Shown piece after piece: positions 23,336-35,389 of a stretch of 64,000 nt of DNA (its first letter is position 1; each line of letters starts with the position of its first letter). The position numbers were made by a program, and so were the translations under genes. The DNA is taken from contig CM060976.1 of assembly GCA_030765065.1 (NCBI GenBank), positions 58,574,539 to 58,638,538 of the forward strand, given 5' to 3'. The notes under the pieces were generated by a model, which was given only the letters and a program-made list of their open reading frames with translations, did no database searches and was not told the origin of the DNA. Origin of the DNA: Deroplatys truncata. Its lineage: Eukaryota > Arthropoda > Insecta > Mantodea > Mantidae.

Positions 23336-23931
23336 GTACTTATAGCATACGAAATATCTTCTTCAATTTAGTATAGACAGGGTTTACACATAAACTGCTG
23401 AATATTGCAACATGTGCAAATAAATTCTGGAATTTCATAAAAGTACCATGTCATTATGTAAGCACTCCGAGTGTCACGAATGATATAAAGACCCATTGCT
23501 TACTGAACTCAGCCGAGGTATACAGAGTTACATTTCCCACTTCGCGTTCTATTGCTCCATTATTCTACATGTAATTATCATACGTTTTCATATTTGGAAC
23601 CTTCGTGAAATATAAAATTCAAAGTTAAAGAAAGAAACTCCATTTCGCGGTATTTATTTAATGGAATTTACTCCGTGCAGAGTAACAAACTAGAACATCA
23701 CAAATAACCTATAAATTGCGTCTCGCACATTCTAGAGATTCCAATGAACTGAGGCTGCCAATGACAGTGAAAGGGAAGCTATCCTTGTCAAGTTGACTTT
23801 GTTAATTACGATCATTTTGTTGAAAACCATGCTGTCCTGCACTGTCAGCTGTTCCACACTTTCCGACGTTCCCCTTTGTAAGCCTGTGGACCGCGTAACT
23901 CGCTGATACATTCACACGGTTTTACATTTTT
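23336..23931. other. Unannotated DNA
   Basis: No gene or repeat was recognised. Confidence 0.4.
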
Positions 23932-24771
23932 ACTTTCTCTACCATGTACATAATGTGTTATTGCATTCCACCCAAAACTTCGATACCGAAATTTCACCGT
24001 AAATACATGTTTTGACACCCCTTGAACCCAAAAACGCATTTTCGAAAAAAGAGTCCGTGTGTGTGTGTGTGTCTGTGAACAACATAACTAAACAACGAAA
24101 AGCTGCATAAAAACCAAACTTGGAATTTAGGTTCAGTACCCTCAAAAAATGCTACACGAGGATTTTCAAGAAAATACCCCAACACCACCCACCCAAACTG
24201 CCCCTTACATAGAACATTTTTCGACATTTTTTATTTTTTAAAAATGGCTCAAACGCTTTTCATTAAAACATATTTACATCATAAATAAGTAGTATTTCTT
24301 GAATTTTCTGGGAATAGCCTGCGTAGTCCACAGGCTATTTTCTGTAATCTTCTATAACTGGTAAATGTTAAGCGATAGACGAAAATGCACTATATGAAAA
24401 ATGTAGATATCCTTAAGACACATAATTTATTCCAGATATGTTATTTTGTGGCATAAGCCGTTTTCGAGATATCTGTAATTAAAGGTTCATTTCTTGGCCG
24501 TTCTCTTAAGTCCTGTCAACATTCAATTATTTCTCTCGATTGTATGGAAACAATATGAAATTTTAAGGCCAGCATATAGCGTCCAGCTCTTAAACATTTG
24601 ACTATCCCTGTCCCATTGTATCTATAACGAAATATGCAATGCAGCTAGTTTTGCAAAGATTAATTTGGATTAAAATTTAATAGATAGAACATAAGCTTTA
24701 GTAAGAATAATTTGTTACCTCCTAATAAACGATAGAGGATAAACAGAGTCCTATGAACGTACCACAGCAGA
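23932..24771 (+). mobile_element. Family A repeat, full length (copy A9)
   Basis: The copy spans ACTTTCTCTACCATG to CAGCAGA (840 bp) between T-runs. It has GCATTCCACCCAAAACTTCG, a (GT)8 segment near 24058, and GCATAAGCCGTTTTCGAG. It is followed almost directly by another copy in the same orientation. Confidence 0.85.
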
Positions 24772-24778
24772 TTTTTAG

Positions 24779-25604
24779 TTTACACGTACATATTAGGTAA
24801 AGAATGTGTTGCATTCCACCCAAACATTCGGTAACCTAGATTTCACCACAAATTTACTTTTTGGGTAACCTGAATCAAAAAAAAAATTAGTAAAAGGTCC
24901 GCGTGTGCGTGCGTGCGTGTGTGTTTATGTGAACAGCATAATTCAAGAACGAAAAGTCGGATAACTACTAAACTTGGTATTTAAGTGAAGTACCTTCCAA
25001 AGATGCGACACGAATAGTTCCAAGAAAACCCCACATCCCAAAATAACTTTTACATGGAACATTTTTCGAAATTCTTATCTTCTAACAAATGGCTCTAATG
25101 ATTTTGATTAAAATACCATATATTAAAGATATTTACATGAAAAATTAAATGGAAATCTTGAATCTTCTGAGAACAGCCTGTGAACTCCCCTTCATTCGGA
25201 TGGAATTTTCTATAATCTTGTATAAGTGGTAAACGTTAAGCGATAGACGAAGACGCAATACACAAACAAATAAAGATCTCTTTAAAACAAAATTTATTTC
25301 AAACGATGTTTTTTGTGGCATCAACTATTTCAGAGATTTCGGTTATTAACGGTTTGAATTGTTCAATTCATTGTCATTCTTTTAAATTCCTGTCGACATT
25401 CATTTATTTCTTGCGGTTGCATGGCAAGGAGTATTGGATTTTAAGAGCAGCATATAAACTGTAGTTCTTAAGCATATGACAATCGCTATTCCCTTTGCAT
25501 ATGTAACGAAATGGTTTGCCTAGATTAAAATGAATTAGAAAAAATTGAATATCCATTAATAAATGATAGAGAGTAGAGAAAGTAATGTGAATGCAACACA
25601 TCAT
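24779..25604 (+). mobile_element. Family A repeat, adjacent direct copy (copy A10)
   Basis: The left end is worn (TTTACACGTACATATTAGG replaces ACTTTCTCTAC), but GCATTCCACCC follows at the right distance. The internal GT segment is GTGCGTGCGTGCGTGTG. It ends GTAGAGAAAGTAATGTG with ACACATCATA. It stands head to tail with copy A9. Confidence 0.8.
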
Positions 25605-26124
25605 ATTTCTTAATTAAGGGGATTTGAAAACCTGTTTCCTGTGGAATCTCCATACAAAATTTCTCAGATGAATGCAGCTTCCAGTGCCTTAAGTAATGGT
25701 AGTGGAAATAAAGGAATAAAAACAAAATTAATGTACGTAGATGTGACCCACATCCATCATTAGATTATCATGATAAAAGAATGCTCAACTGCTATCTAGA
25801 AAATAGTTGTTAATAAATGTATTCTTGCTCTGAATATTAGGACCATATAATGTTTATTCACTGCAATGAGTAGCTAAGCTTATAACGCAGTTAGAATAAC
25901 CCTCTTTCTATAGAAAAAAATCAACCCGTCTCCGACATCATTACGTTGCAGAAACTAATCTCCCGTGTCATGCTTGGGGAATTAGTCTTTAATTAAGAAA
26001 ATATATTTACAAAACCTAAGATACTTCGAAACGGAAAGTGATCATGGAGAGTGATAGCTGAAAAATTAGGAATTATGAGAATTGCTTTGTAACATTTGAT
26101 TGTAAAACATCCCACCTTTAAAAA
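25605..26124. other. Unannotated DNA
   Basis: No feature was recognised. Confidence 0.4.
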
Positions 26125-26954
26125 TCTGATGTGCTATATTCACATGACTTTCTCTTCCACTACTCCAAAACTATTCTTACAAAAACTTATTCTTCTATCT
26201 ACTTCATGTTAATCGAGATAAATATTTGTAGGATAATACTTTTATTACACATTTCGTTATAGGTACAAGGGGAATACAGTAGGCTGAAGTAATAGTCAAA
26301 TATTTTAAAAGCGGGTCCTTATTTAATTACTTAAATTTCGTCGTCTTTGCATGACAACGAAAAGCAAAGAAAGAAAGAAACGAAACGAATAGCACTTATA
26401 AGTTGAAATGTTACAAAGTATTTGACAATTGAATCCAGTAATAAAGAATAGTTCTGAAATGGTTACTGCAACAACAAAATATTATATTGTGTGTGTGGAA
26501 TAAATTGTGTGTTCTGAGTTCCTCATTTTTGTATAGTATTTTTTGTCCATTTCTTACGGTTTATCAGTTTTATAAAAATCATTTAGAATTAACAGGACTT
26601 CACAGGCTGTTCCCAGGAAATTCGAGTTAAGCATTTTATTTGTCATGTAAATATCTTGAATATATGGTATTTTAACCAAAATCGTTAGTCATTTTTCAAA
26701 AAAATAAAAGGTAACGAAATTTTCTCCATATGAAGGGTATTTGGGGTTGGGGTTTCCTGGGAAAGCTTTGTAACACGCCTTAAGTAACAAGTTTAGTATT
26801 TATCGACACACACTCTCCTTTTGTCTAAAAATGTTTTTTTTTTTTTTGCATTAGGGGAATTCAAAGCGAGCATTTCTGGCAAAATCACGCTATCAAATTT
26901 TGAGGTAGAGTACTATTCTTACTCTACTTACTACAGGTAGGTAGTAGACAAAGT
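26125..26954 (-). mobile_element. Family A repeat, full length (copy A11)
   Basis: Minus-strand copy from AAAAA-TCTGATGTGCTATATT to GTAGACAAAGT-AAAAA. All internal blocks are in order; a T12 run at about 26826 lies in the CTAAAAATG block. Confidence 0.85.
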
Positions 26955-28999
26955 AAAAATGTCTCGGGTTCTTCTGCCGTATGTTTTGTAGGTGCAAACA
27001 CTATACTGAAAAGCTTTATAATATGCTTACTGTAGCAGGGAATGTAAGGTGGTGTGTCTGGTGGCGGGTGTGTTTTCGGAGAAGGTTAGAATTAAGGTAA
27101 AGGGTGGATTGTTGGTGGTGTATGAGACTCTCGTCTCAGGAGGTGTGGATGGGAGATGAACGCACTAAATTCTCCTTCACATGCCCCTTTTTGTGAAATC
27201 CACACAAATACTATCCCTTCTCGAATACCCCGTCACACAAGATTTGCCTTAACGATCCCGGCTACAATTTGGAATCCAAACTAGCATATTTTTACCTTCC
27301 TATTCTCCCTTATTAAGAGAAATATTCCAAACTAGGCTTTGTAAATTTAACACCCTATTCTACGCGCATATTCTTATAATGAGTGAAGCAACCTCCCCTG
27401 ACACTAGCTTCACACGAAGTAGTGATGTGATGCCCCTCTGAATCTGCTCTCCCGTCCTAGATAATGTTCTAGTCTACTCCCCTTTTCTATTTTCATCCAA
27501 CCCTTTTTCTAGCCATGTGACTTTAATATCTTCTTATTGGTTATTTTTATAAAGTTTTCTCCGTTTTCATCGGTTCTCAAGAATTAGAAATTTCGTCTTA
27601 TCCGCGGCTGACATTATCACGTTATTTTCTCCTGCTTGATTTTTCTGTGTGGATGACTGATTCTGGAATTTCCCATCTATGGTACTCCTAGCCAGCGGGT
27701 TTGTTCCTGACTTCACGAATTCTAAAGAGCCTAAGTGCTTTCTAATGACCTACCTCCTGGTTGCTCGTGAAATATTGCTGACTTCCACGGTTTCAGTTCG
27801 TATCTGTCCACTAAGAAATACATGGTTTCTATTTTACCTTTATTCATTTTTATTTTTATTTAAATTCTCTTACTTATTACATTCAGTTCGTTTTCTTAAT
27901 CCATATCATTATCTTTTTATTCCCCTTTTCTAATCCATCTTTTTCATTTGTTGCCTTTCATTTTCAATATTTTAAATCTTTCATTTCCTATTATTATTCT
28001 TGTTAGTGTTATTGATATTCTCATTCTTGTTATCCTTTTTCTTCTTATTATTACAGTTATTTCTTTTCGGGCGAATATTATTGCTTCACCACCTATACAG
28101 CATAGGTAGTAACAGGTATTGCTTATTTCAGTTCCTATAATTTCAAACTACAAATGTTAAAACTTTAAGGTTTTTGAAATTCTATGATGATAAAAGTCTT
28201 TACAGGTGAACTGGGACAATTCTGAAATTTGTTGCACATGTTTTGGAAAGGATATTAAAAAAACTGGTGTGATGTTTTGTTATAATTTTCTTATTTTTTA
28301 TGTTTAATTACTAAACGCGATCTATATTACATAATTCGAAATATTTTGCAGTTAAAGTTCTATAACCTTTTTCTCCATGAAATGAGGAATCATAATTAAG
28401 AAAGTATATACATAATTCTTAAATGGTATAAAAATTAAGTATTCTGCCCTGGATTTTGTGCTTTTATCATAACATTTTGTAAAAACTAAGCATTTTAATT
28501 TATTCAAACAATTTTTAATTATTCAAATACTATTCAGAATCATTTTAACACATGGTCTAATTTTCAGGAATGTCAGTGAGTCCCTATTTTAACAACAAAA
28601 CATGTTGGAGAGATTCTTAGATACTTTAAACAATGGTAACTCTTTCATATTATCTCACTTTAATAAGACTAGCCGATAAAGAATTTCGTATAGCTAAGGA
28701 ATCGCTGGGGACCACTGTATAATTACACATTTAATATTTACATGACCATATATATTTAATATTCCTAATAATTGCTTAAGCTGTTCGTATATATATATCA
28801 TTCTATTCACTCCGTATTAATCAGAATAAATATTACGTTAGAAGTGCTTTTAAACTAAACATAACGGACTTGTTAATTTTATAAAGAATTAACAAATTAG
28901 AATTTATTTGATTAAAAATAATTAAAGAATTAAAGAATAAGTAAAGAGCATATCTCAAGTTGATTTCTGTTTAACAGACGTTTTCTTAGTTAAAAAAAT
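26955..28999. other. Unannotated DNA, T-rich on the plus strand near 27830-28070
   Basis: No gene or repeat was recognised in two kilobases. From about 27830 to 28070 the plus strand is strongly pyrimidine-rich. ORF 27679-27933 runs into this part, is Leu/Phe-rich from composition and has no motif. Confidence 0.45.
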
Positions 29000-29882
29000 T
29001 CTGATGTGTTACACTCACATGACTTTCTCTACTCTTGTACAAACTATTTTTACAAAAACGCTTATTCTCCATATGCATCATGTTAATTGAGATATCGAGA
29101 TGTCAATCTTATTGCTAATTTTCTTGTAGACGCAAGGGGAATATGGTAGGTTTTACGCGATAGCCAAATATTTTAACGCTGGGTGCTATGTGGCGCATTC
29201 CATTCTCTTTGCATGTCCAGGACATAAAAAAAATGAATAACGAATTTGAGAAAAAGTGTAAGTATTGGAAAATAAATTTAAGGGAATAACAAGCAATATC
29301 TCGAAAACGGTTCACTCAACAAAAGAAATGTATATGACATAAATTGTATATCTACATTTTTTTGTGTTGTAAAATTTTGTCTGTCTCTTATGGTTTACCA
29401 GTTATGCAAAAGACGTTCACAATGAAGAATAATTTTGGAGACATTCCCAGAAAATTCGAGATATACATTTCATTTCTCATGACAATATCTTAAACATACG
29501 ATAAATCGTATGATTTATCGTATGAGCCATCGTTAGAGCCATTTTTGAGAAAATTAAAATTTTCTAAAAATGTTCCATGTAAAGGGTAGTCTGGGGTGGG
29601 GGGATTTTTGAAAAACTTCCTGTCGCATCTCTGGAAGATACTGAACCTAAATACCAAGTTTGGTGTTATCCGACAGTTCGTTTCTGAGTTATGCTGTTCA
29701 CAGACACACAGTAACACTGACACACAGACACACACAGACAGACACACCCAGGGACATGTTTCCAAAAATGCTTTTTTTGGATTCAGGGGGTTTCAAAACA
29801 TGTATTTCCGGTGAAATCTCGGTATCGAATTTTTGGGTGGAATACAATACCTCCCCTACTTACTATACGTAGTAGAGAAAGT
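29000..29882 (-). mobile_element. Family A repeat, full length (copy A12)
   Basis: Minus-strand copy from TCTGATGTGTTACACTCACA to ACGTAGTAGAGAAAGT, bordered by A-runs. Inside, at 29495-29524, is a local perfect hairpin not seen in other copies. Confidence 0.85.
29495..29524. repeat. Perfect 13-bp inverted repeat with 4-base loop
   Basis: CATACGATAAATC and its exact complement GATTTATCGTATG are separated by GTAT. Other family A copies lack it, so it is a local inverted duplication in copy A12. Confidence 0.8.
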
Positions 29883-30108
29883 AAAAAGAATAGTTATTTT
29901 AAAATACATATGTTGCGTAGACGGTATACCTACAAAGACCAACCGGCAAGCTTAAACATTCGATAACTACGGAGATGGTAAGCACGAGCCAAGCTTGTCG
30001 CGGGGACAGCGGTGTCCTACAACGCCGGCCAACTGATCGGAGAGACTCAGAGGTCAGCGCTATGACCAAATGTAAATCCCAGAAGCTGAGAGATAACCAG
30101 ATTTTTTG
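29883..30108. other. Spacer between two family A copies facing left end to left end
   Basis: About 225 bases, moderately GC-rich (GTCGCGGGGACAGCGG, CAACGCCGGCC), not recognised. Copy A12 ends before it and copy A13 begins after it, in opposite orientation. Confidence 0.4.
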
Positions 30109-30830
30109 TTTCTCTACTGAGGCCTCCCGAATCCAAAAAAGGTATTTTTGGAAACATGTCTGTGTGTATGTGAACAGCATAGCTCAGAAACGAACAGTCG
30201 GATAAACACCAAACTTGGTATTTAGGTTCAGTATCTTCCAGAGATGCGACACGAATGTTTTCAGAAAATCCCCCCACCCCAGATTACTCTTCACATGGAA
30301 CATTTTTCGAAAATGCCATCATATGTTTAAGATACTTTCATGACAAATAAAATGTATATCTTGAATTTCCTGGGAATGTCTCCAATAGTATTCTTCATTG
30401 TGAACGACTTTTGCGTAACTGGTAAACCATAAGAGATAGGCAAAATTTTACTACACAAAAAATGTAGATCCCGTTAAAATACACAATTTATGCCATGTAC
30501 GTTTTTTTTTTTTTTTTTTTTGAGTGAACCATTTTTGAGATATTGCTTGTTATTCCCTTAAATTTTCCAATACTTACACTCTTTCTCAAATTCGTGATTC
30601 ATTTTTTTGTCCTGGTAATGCCGAGAGAATGGAATACTCCACATAACAACCAGCTCTTAAAATATTTGACTATAGCTTAAAGCCTACCAATTCCCCTTGC
30701 ATCTACAAGAAAATTAGCAATAAGATTAACATCTCGATATCTTGATTAACATTAAGCATATGGGGAATAAGCGTTTGTGAAAATAGTTTGTACAAGTGTA
30801 GAGAAAGTTATGTGAGTGTAACACATCAGA
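30109..30830 (+). mobile_element. Family A repeat with a left-end deletion (copy A13)
   Basis: TTTTTTGTTTCTCTACT is joined directly to GAGGCCTCCCGAATCC, so about 90 bases next to the left end are missing. The rest is complete to ACACATCAGA. A 20-base T-run at 30502-30521 occupies the TTTTGTTG block. Confidence 0.8.
30502..30521. repeat. Poly(T) run of 20
   Basis: An uninterrupted T-run inside family A copy A13, where other copies have TTTTTTGTG or similar. Confidence 0.95.
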
Positions 30831-31254
30831 ACTTTTCTGTAAAAGTTTTCGCCTTGTATTTTTGAGAGATCTGGTTTATGTACCATATTTCAATTAGATT
30901 TGATATCAAACAGATACGATTGAAAAGTATCAGAAAGGGTCTTTCTCAGTATTTGAGAAAATTTACAGCAGTTAACGTTGAAAGGAATATTCATGTTCCA
31001 TTTCCGTTTGTGAACCTCAGCGATGCGAAACATAACTCCATCAACAATCATTCCATTTGTTGACCTTCATATTCTGTAAAATATATCGTTGCTCGTTTAC
31101 GCTAAAGAACCAGCAACCTTACAGTAGGAAACTGGGAGAATTCCGTAAACTGTTGGCAGAAGAAGAAGAAGAAGAAACTTAGGTTGAATAAAAACCGCTC
31201 TAGCATGTTCAATGTTGCGCAACAAATAATAATAATTTATCCAGCAAGTGGATA
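30831..31254. other. Unannotated DNA with a short (GAA)n
   Basis: No gene was recognised. A (GAA)6 run lies at about 31158-31176. Confidence 0.4.
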
Positions 31255-31610
31255 AACTTGGGCGGCCGAGTGATTAGATCGCACGCCTCCCACTAAGGCG
31301 GTCCGGGTTCGATCCCAAGGACCCGCATGAGGGAATTATGGTGGATAAAGCGCCGTCTGGGGGAGGTTCTCCGAGACATCCGGTTTCACCCGCCGTTTAT
31401 TCCACCGGTTGCTCCATCATCACTTTTCCTTTCACTCATTTCGCCTTTATTTCATATATCTTCTTACATCACTCTCATACCTAGCTACAGTCCGTTCCCC
31501 TGTTCGAGTTCTTTATTCTGATTCAATGTTCGTCTGTTCCTCGATAGGCCTGTGACCCCAGGTGTGGAGAGTTAAACCCTGCATACGAGGAAGGTAAGTC
31601 GACTAAATAA
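31255..31610 (+). repeat. tRNA-derived SINE (type S1), well preserved
   Basis: The head reads GGCGGCCGAGTGATTAGATC then GCACGCCTCCC and CCGGGTTCGATCCC, with a perfect B-box and an A-box-like start, so it is close to a tRNA of the Ser/Leu type. The body has GGGGGAGGTTCTCCGAG and ends with GGCCTGTGACCCCAGG. It is a plus-strand counterpart of the SINE at 45222-45555. Confidence 0.75.
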
Positions 31611-31652
31611 GTGGATAATCTAGATGATTATGGCAGGAGTGAATGAGTGTCT

Positions 31653-32164
31653 TATTAAGATTATTCATGAGTTGAAAGCAACATTTTATGCAACCTTAAC
31701 ATTACTAATTGTAGGGAATAAATCATTAAATATCTCGACTTCCACAGCTGGCAAAAGCGAGAGTGGCTTAATAAGATTGCAAATGATACGTTAGCTTCTC
31801 TCCCTACATTGTATTTGTTATTATCTGACGCATAGAACCAATAAGCAAGATAGCCATTTGTATATATATTCTCTTCCAGGAAGAGAAGTGAGCAGGTGTT
31901 GCGGACTGTGATGTAATCTACTATCAGCACAGCTTAATTAATTATAAATTCAGATGTTAGTTATTCTAATATAAGCTTTTGCATCTTCGTTGATCAGATA
32001 AAAGAATATCACAAAAGGGTTTCATATTCTCTCTATATGTCACGCAACTTGAAATACAGTTATTAGGCCATTACTATGTATTGCTATTACTGGCACGGGT
32101 GTCATAATCAACCAATTATGCACGATATTGAAAACAGTAAAAAGATGTTTATAAACGTATCATT
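31653..32164 (+). repeat. Dispersed repeat, family C, copy 1
   Basis: This stretch matches 40942-41425 in the same orientation. Shared phrases are ACGTTAGCTTCTCTCCCT, GAGAAGTGAGCAGGTGT followed by GGACTGTGATGTA, and CCAATTATGCACGATATT. The match ends at the insertion point of the LTR at 32165. No coding potential or element class is evident. Confidence 0.7.
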
Positions 32165-32490
32165 TAAGGCAGTATTTTTAACACTTAAATGATTTCAGTC
32201 TAATTATATAATATATAAATCCAATATTAGCCCGCTTTAAAGCAATATGTGTATGTAACAATACATAAAAAGTGTATATTACAGACATTGTATATGTTTA
32301 TATTATTTTATAAATGTTCAATAATGTTATGTGAATGTATTATGTAATTCAATAATGTAGGAGCTGTGAGAATAATAGGTTAAAAGTTGCTAACAATGAG
32401 GTAACCTTGAGGCTATAATGAATTAGAATTAATAAAACTACTTGTAATTCTTGGAAGCAATAATGTAATTTTTGTGACAGTTTATAAAAT

Positions 32491-32815
32491 AGCCAATCAA
32501 CAGCCAGAAAAAAGATTAAGTTAAATAAAAGTATTCTACTGGATTAGGAATAGCCAATCAGAGACTTGAAATACAGAAATTTACAAATTTAGGCGGTTGA
32601 AATCAAGTCAGTTGCTTGTAGACAGTGCTCATAACTGGACGTGTTGCTTGTACACAGTGTTCCTAACCGGACGCGAGATGTGTTCTCGAGAAATTGAATA
32701 CGTATTCAGTGTAAGACGAAAAATAGTTTACGTTTTAAAAAGTGCAAGTATTTGATAAAAAAACAAATTTCTATATTAGTGAAGTGTTATTTAAATCGTG
32801 TCAAGCATTAATAAA
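32491..32815 (+). promoter_or_regulatory. Predicted LTR promoter and poly(A) signals (copy B3)
   Basis: Two AGCCAATCA motifs (32491-32499 and about 32552-32560) precede TATTCAGTGTAAGACG at 32703, which contains the insect initiator TCAGT. AATAAA follows at 32810-32815. The same order is kept in other family B LTRs, which supports a functional role in the parent element. Whether this copy is active is unknown. Confidence 0.5.
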
Positions 32816-33096
32816 AGCAGTGAAGTAAAATTATAATCTCTGTAAGCCTACATTCTTCAGTCGCACCACAACCCTGCAAAGAGAAACAATAATACTGATG
32901 CAGCCGAGGCAAACATAAATATAATATTTATAGAAGCAGTCAAATTACCAAGTTAATATTTTTAAGCATTTGGGGCAAAAGCTACCGGAAACTTTTTACC
33001 ATACGTGCGGTTGCTACCACTTCAAGTTCGGCTCCCCAACAGTCGAAATATAATACATCATCTTCAAACTCTTTCCATACGTAGCAGCAAAAAACA

Positions 33097-33207
33097 TTCT
33101 TTAAATTGGCTCCCAAAGCATAGGGCAAATAACATATAAACAACACCATTCTTCAACTTGGCTCCCAAAGTGTGGGGCAAATACCGTAAAGATACAAACC
33201 TTCTTCA
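33097..33207 (+). repeat. Tandem 52-bp units resembling LTR end plus primer-binding site
   Basis: Unit 1 (33097-33148) and unit 2 (33149-33200) both read TTCTT-AA-TTGGCTCCCAAAG, then -GGGGC/-AGGGC and AAATA. A third TTCTTCA forms the LTR end. TGGCTCCCAAAGTGTGGGGC is close to TGGCGCCCAACGTGGGGC, the known tRNA-Lys primer-binding site. Related units lie at about 36585-36636 and 61089-61206 in copies B4 and B5. Confidence 0.65.
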
Positions 33208-34694
33208 CATTGTATAAAATATATTACTGTGTGTCCAGCAAAAATGTGTTATTTTGCTGCTACAAATATTGCAAACTTACGAAGTTTAATACTTTGCAGT
33301 GACTTTTGAAAGACTCCATCCCCAAAGATATTACTGCGTTATTGATACTGCTGTTATTAGGCTTTCTCTTGTGTTTCTCGGAAACGGAAAGACATAACTA
33401 AACGTTATGTCTTTCCGTTTTCTTTACACTTTTGTGACTGAGCCAGTTTCTTCAAATTTTACAAGCATCTGGAAAGAACCCAAATTCTTTGTTCCAGCTG
33501 TTAAATTCTCACGAGTTGAGAACTGTTGAAAGCTGCTATAAAGGCTGTTGACGTTAGAAATGAAATTCGGTAATCCAATACAACATTGCAAAACCACCAC
33601 CATCACGCATTCTTTTATTCAGGTTAATTTCCGAATTTCTGTGTTAATGACCATTAAGAAATTAAACAATTTCTATTTCATGCTAAACTAAAATTTGTAA
33701 CTTATCTTGCTCAAAACTGTAAACCATTCAGTCAATCAGAGCGGGTAAACACTGTTTGTAAACGTGCCAGCTAGGGAGAGAAAGAGAGAAGGGAGGGAGA
33801 GAGAGAAAGCAATCTTTCAAATCCGAAATTTATCTAAGTTTTGCTCTGCTCCACAGTCTGTTCACACTAGCATCTCTGTGCGTGAGCATTTACCATAATT
33901 AGTGACAGGAAAAATTAGAAATTTCATATTCTAAACATTGCTTGCTATCATTATGGGAACAAGTATTTTTTTAATTTTTCGGTGTGTAGAATTCACTGCA
34001 CCAACTTTTCATAAAATGTTAGTGAAATTTTCGTATTGTATGAAAATTCTCACATTTCTTAACATTTTTTAAGACCTAAGGTTTGGTGGTTTTAAGTGAA
34101 TGGGGATTTTCAGATATTCTGTGCGGGCAGCTTTCTTTGAAACACTTTAGAAACCCAGGAAATGTGTCTGGAAAAGTCCGCCCTACCCTTTCCAAGTGAG
34201 GTACAGTTGCTACATTTTTTTCATTTCCTCTGTGCGACATCAGATGCGAAATTTAACCTTTTCCATTATTGAAGAAGTTTTATTCTCGCGAAGCGGTGCT
34301 TTTAGTGGCGTATTGTAATTTGCAGTATTCCATTTAATGTTTTATTAATAGATATGAAGAAAATCTATGCAGTCTATTTTTTAAACTAGTGAACTTGCTG
34401 CATACCTTTAAAGTGTAAGATATTTTAAGTTTGAAATACATATTTCATAATATTTTAGGATTTTTCATCATATTTTTATATTTTGGGAGATTCTCCTTCA
34501 TGCCCATCTCTAGTTATAACATATCAAGCTCTGAGTGATAATTATAATTATATATATATATATATACATATATAATATTTGGTTTATTGCATGCATAACA
34601 CGACATCAGGTTTATTTGATTTTAAGACGTTTATACTCGCACACAAAAACTATAATACACTTTTTAATAAACTCTCTTAAACTAAAAATAAAAA
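33208..34694. other. Unannotated DNA with a strong hairpin and a GA-rich run
   Basis: No gene was recognised. It contains the 17-bp hairpin at 33382-33420, a GA-rich run at about 33773-33808 and an (AT)n run at about 34550-34575. Confidence 0.45.
33382..33420. repeat. Perfect 17-bp inverted repeat with 5-base loop
   Basis: AAACGGAAAGACATAAC (33382-33398) and its exact complement (33404-33420) surround TAAAC. It is not followed by a T-run that would suggest a terminator-like role, and it lies in no recognised repeat. Confidence 0.85.
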
Positions 34695-35350
34695 GGATAA
34701 TGTGTTGCATTCACATGACTTTCTCTACCCTCTATAACTTATTGTTACGAAAGTTTAGTTTCCTATCTACCTGGTTTTAGTGGAAATATACCTTTCTGAA
34801 AATAGCTGCATTACACATTTCGCTAGATACATTTAGCTAAATGTTTAAGATCTGGACGCTATACACTGGCCTTAAAATTCCATACTCTTTCTGCGAGAAA
34901 CAACTAAAGATTGACAGGACTTGAAAAGAATGACAATGTATTGAACAATTGGAATTATTAGTAATGGGTATCTCGGAAATGGCTGATGCCACAGAAAAAT
35001 GTGTGCTTTAAAGAGATCTACATTTTTTATATAGAACGTCTTCGACTATCGTTTAACGTTTACCAGTTGTGTAAGATTATATAAATTGCCTTCCGAATGA
35101 AGAGTACTTCAGAAATTTTTTCCATGAAAATACCAGATATAAATTTTATTTGTCATGCAAATGTTTTATTCAAAATCTTAGAGCTATTTTGGGGAAAATT
35201 AAAATTTCTAAAAATGTTGCATATAAAGCCTAGTTTGAAGAGGGGGACTTTTTTGCAAATCTTTGTGTCACATACTTAGAAGATGCTGAATTTAATTACC
35301 AAGTTTGTTTTTAACCGACTTTTAGATTTTGCGTTATGCTGTTTACTAGG
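34695..35350 (-). mobile_element. Family A repeat, truncated (copy A14)
   Basis: Minus-strand copy starting in the right end (ATAATGTGTTGCATTCACAT, GACTTTCTCTACCC) and running to GCGTTATGCTGTTTAC. The GT-rich part and the left end are missing. Confidence 0.75.
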
Positions 35351-35389
35351 GAAAAAAACTAATAATGACTACCAGTTTTATAAGAGTAT

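Larger units (their letters stand above)
32165..33207 (+). mobile_element. Solo LTR, family B, with exact 4-bp TSD (copy B3)
   Basis: It starts TAAGGCAGTATTTTTAACAC (TG changed to TA) and ends CCTTCTTCA. CATT flanks both ends (32161-32164 and 33208-33211). At 1043 bp it is the longest copy, because of two tandem 52-bp units at its 3' end. CCAAT boxes, an initiator-like TATTCAGT and an AATAAA are in the order expected for U3, R and U5. It was inserted into repeat family C. Confidence 0.85.

Noticed and set aside
23939..24227. Recurring ORFs with VHRHTHTH, FLSYAVH and similar words on both strands
   Set aside because: They recur only because family A recurs. Frames break at different places in each copy, and the His-Thr run is the GT/CA microsatellite.
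27679..27933. Hydrophobic plus-strand ORF
   Set aside because: Phe/Leu richness follows from T-rich DNA; no start context or motif.
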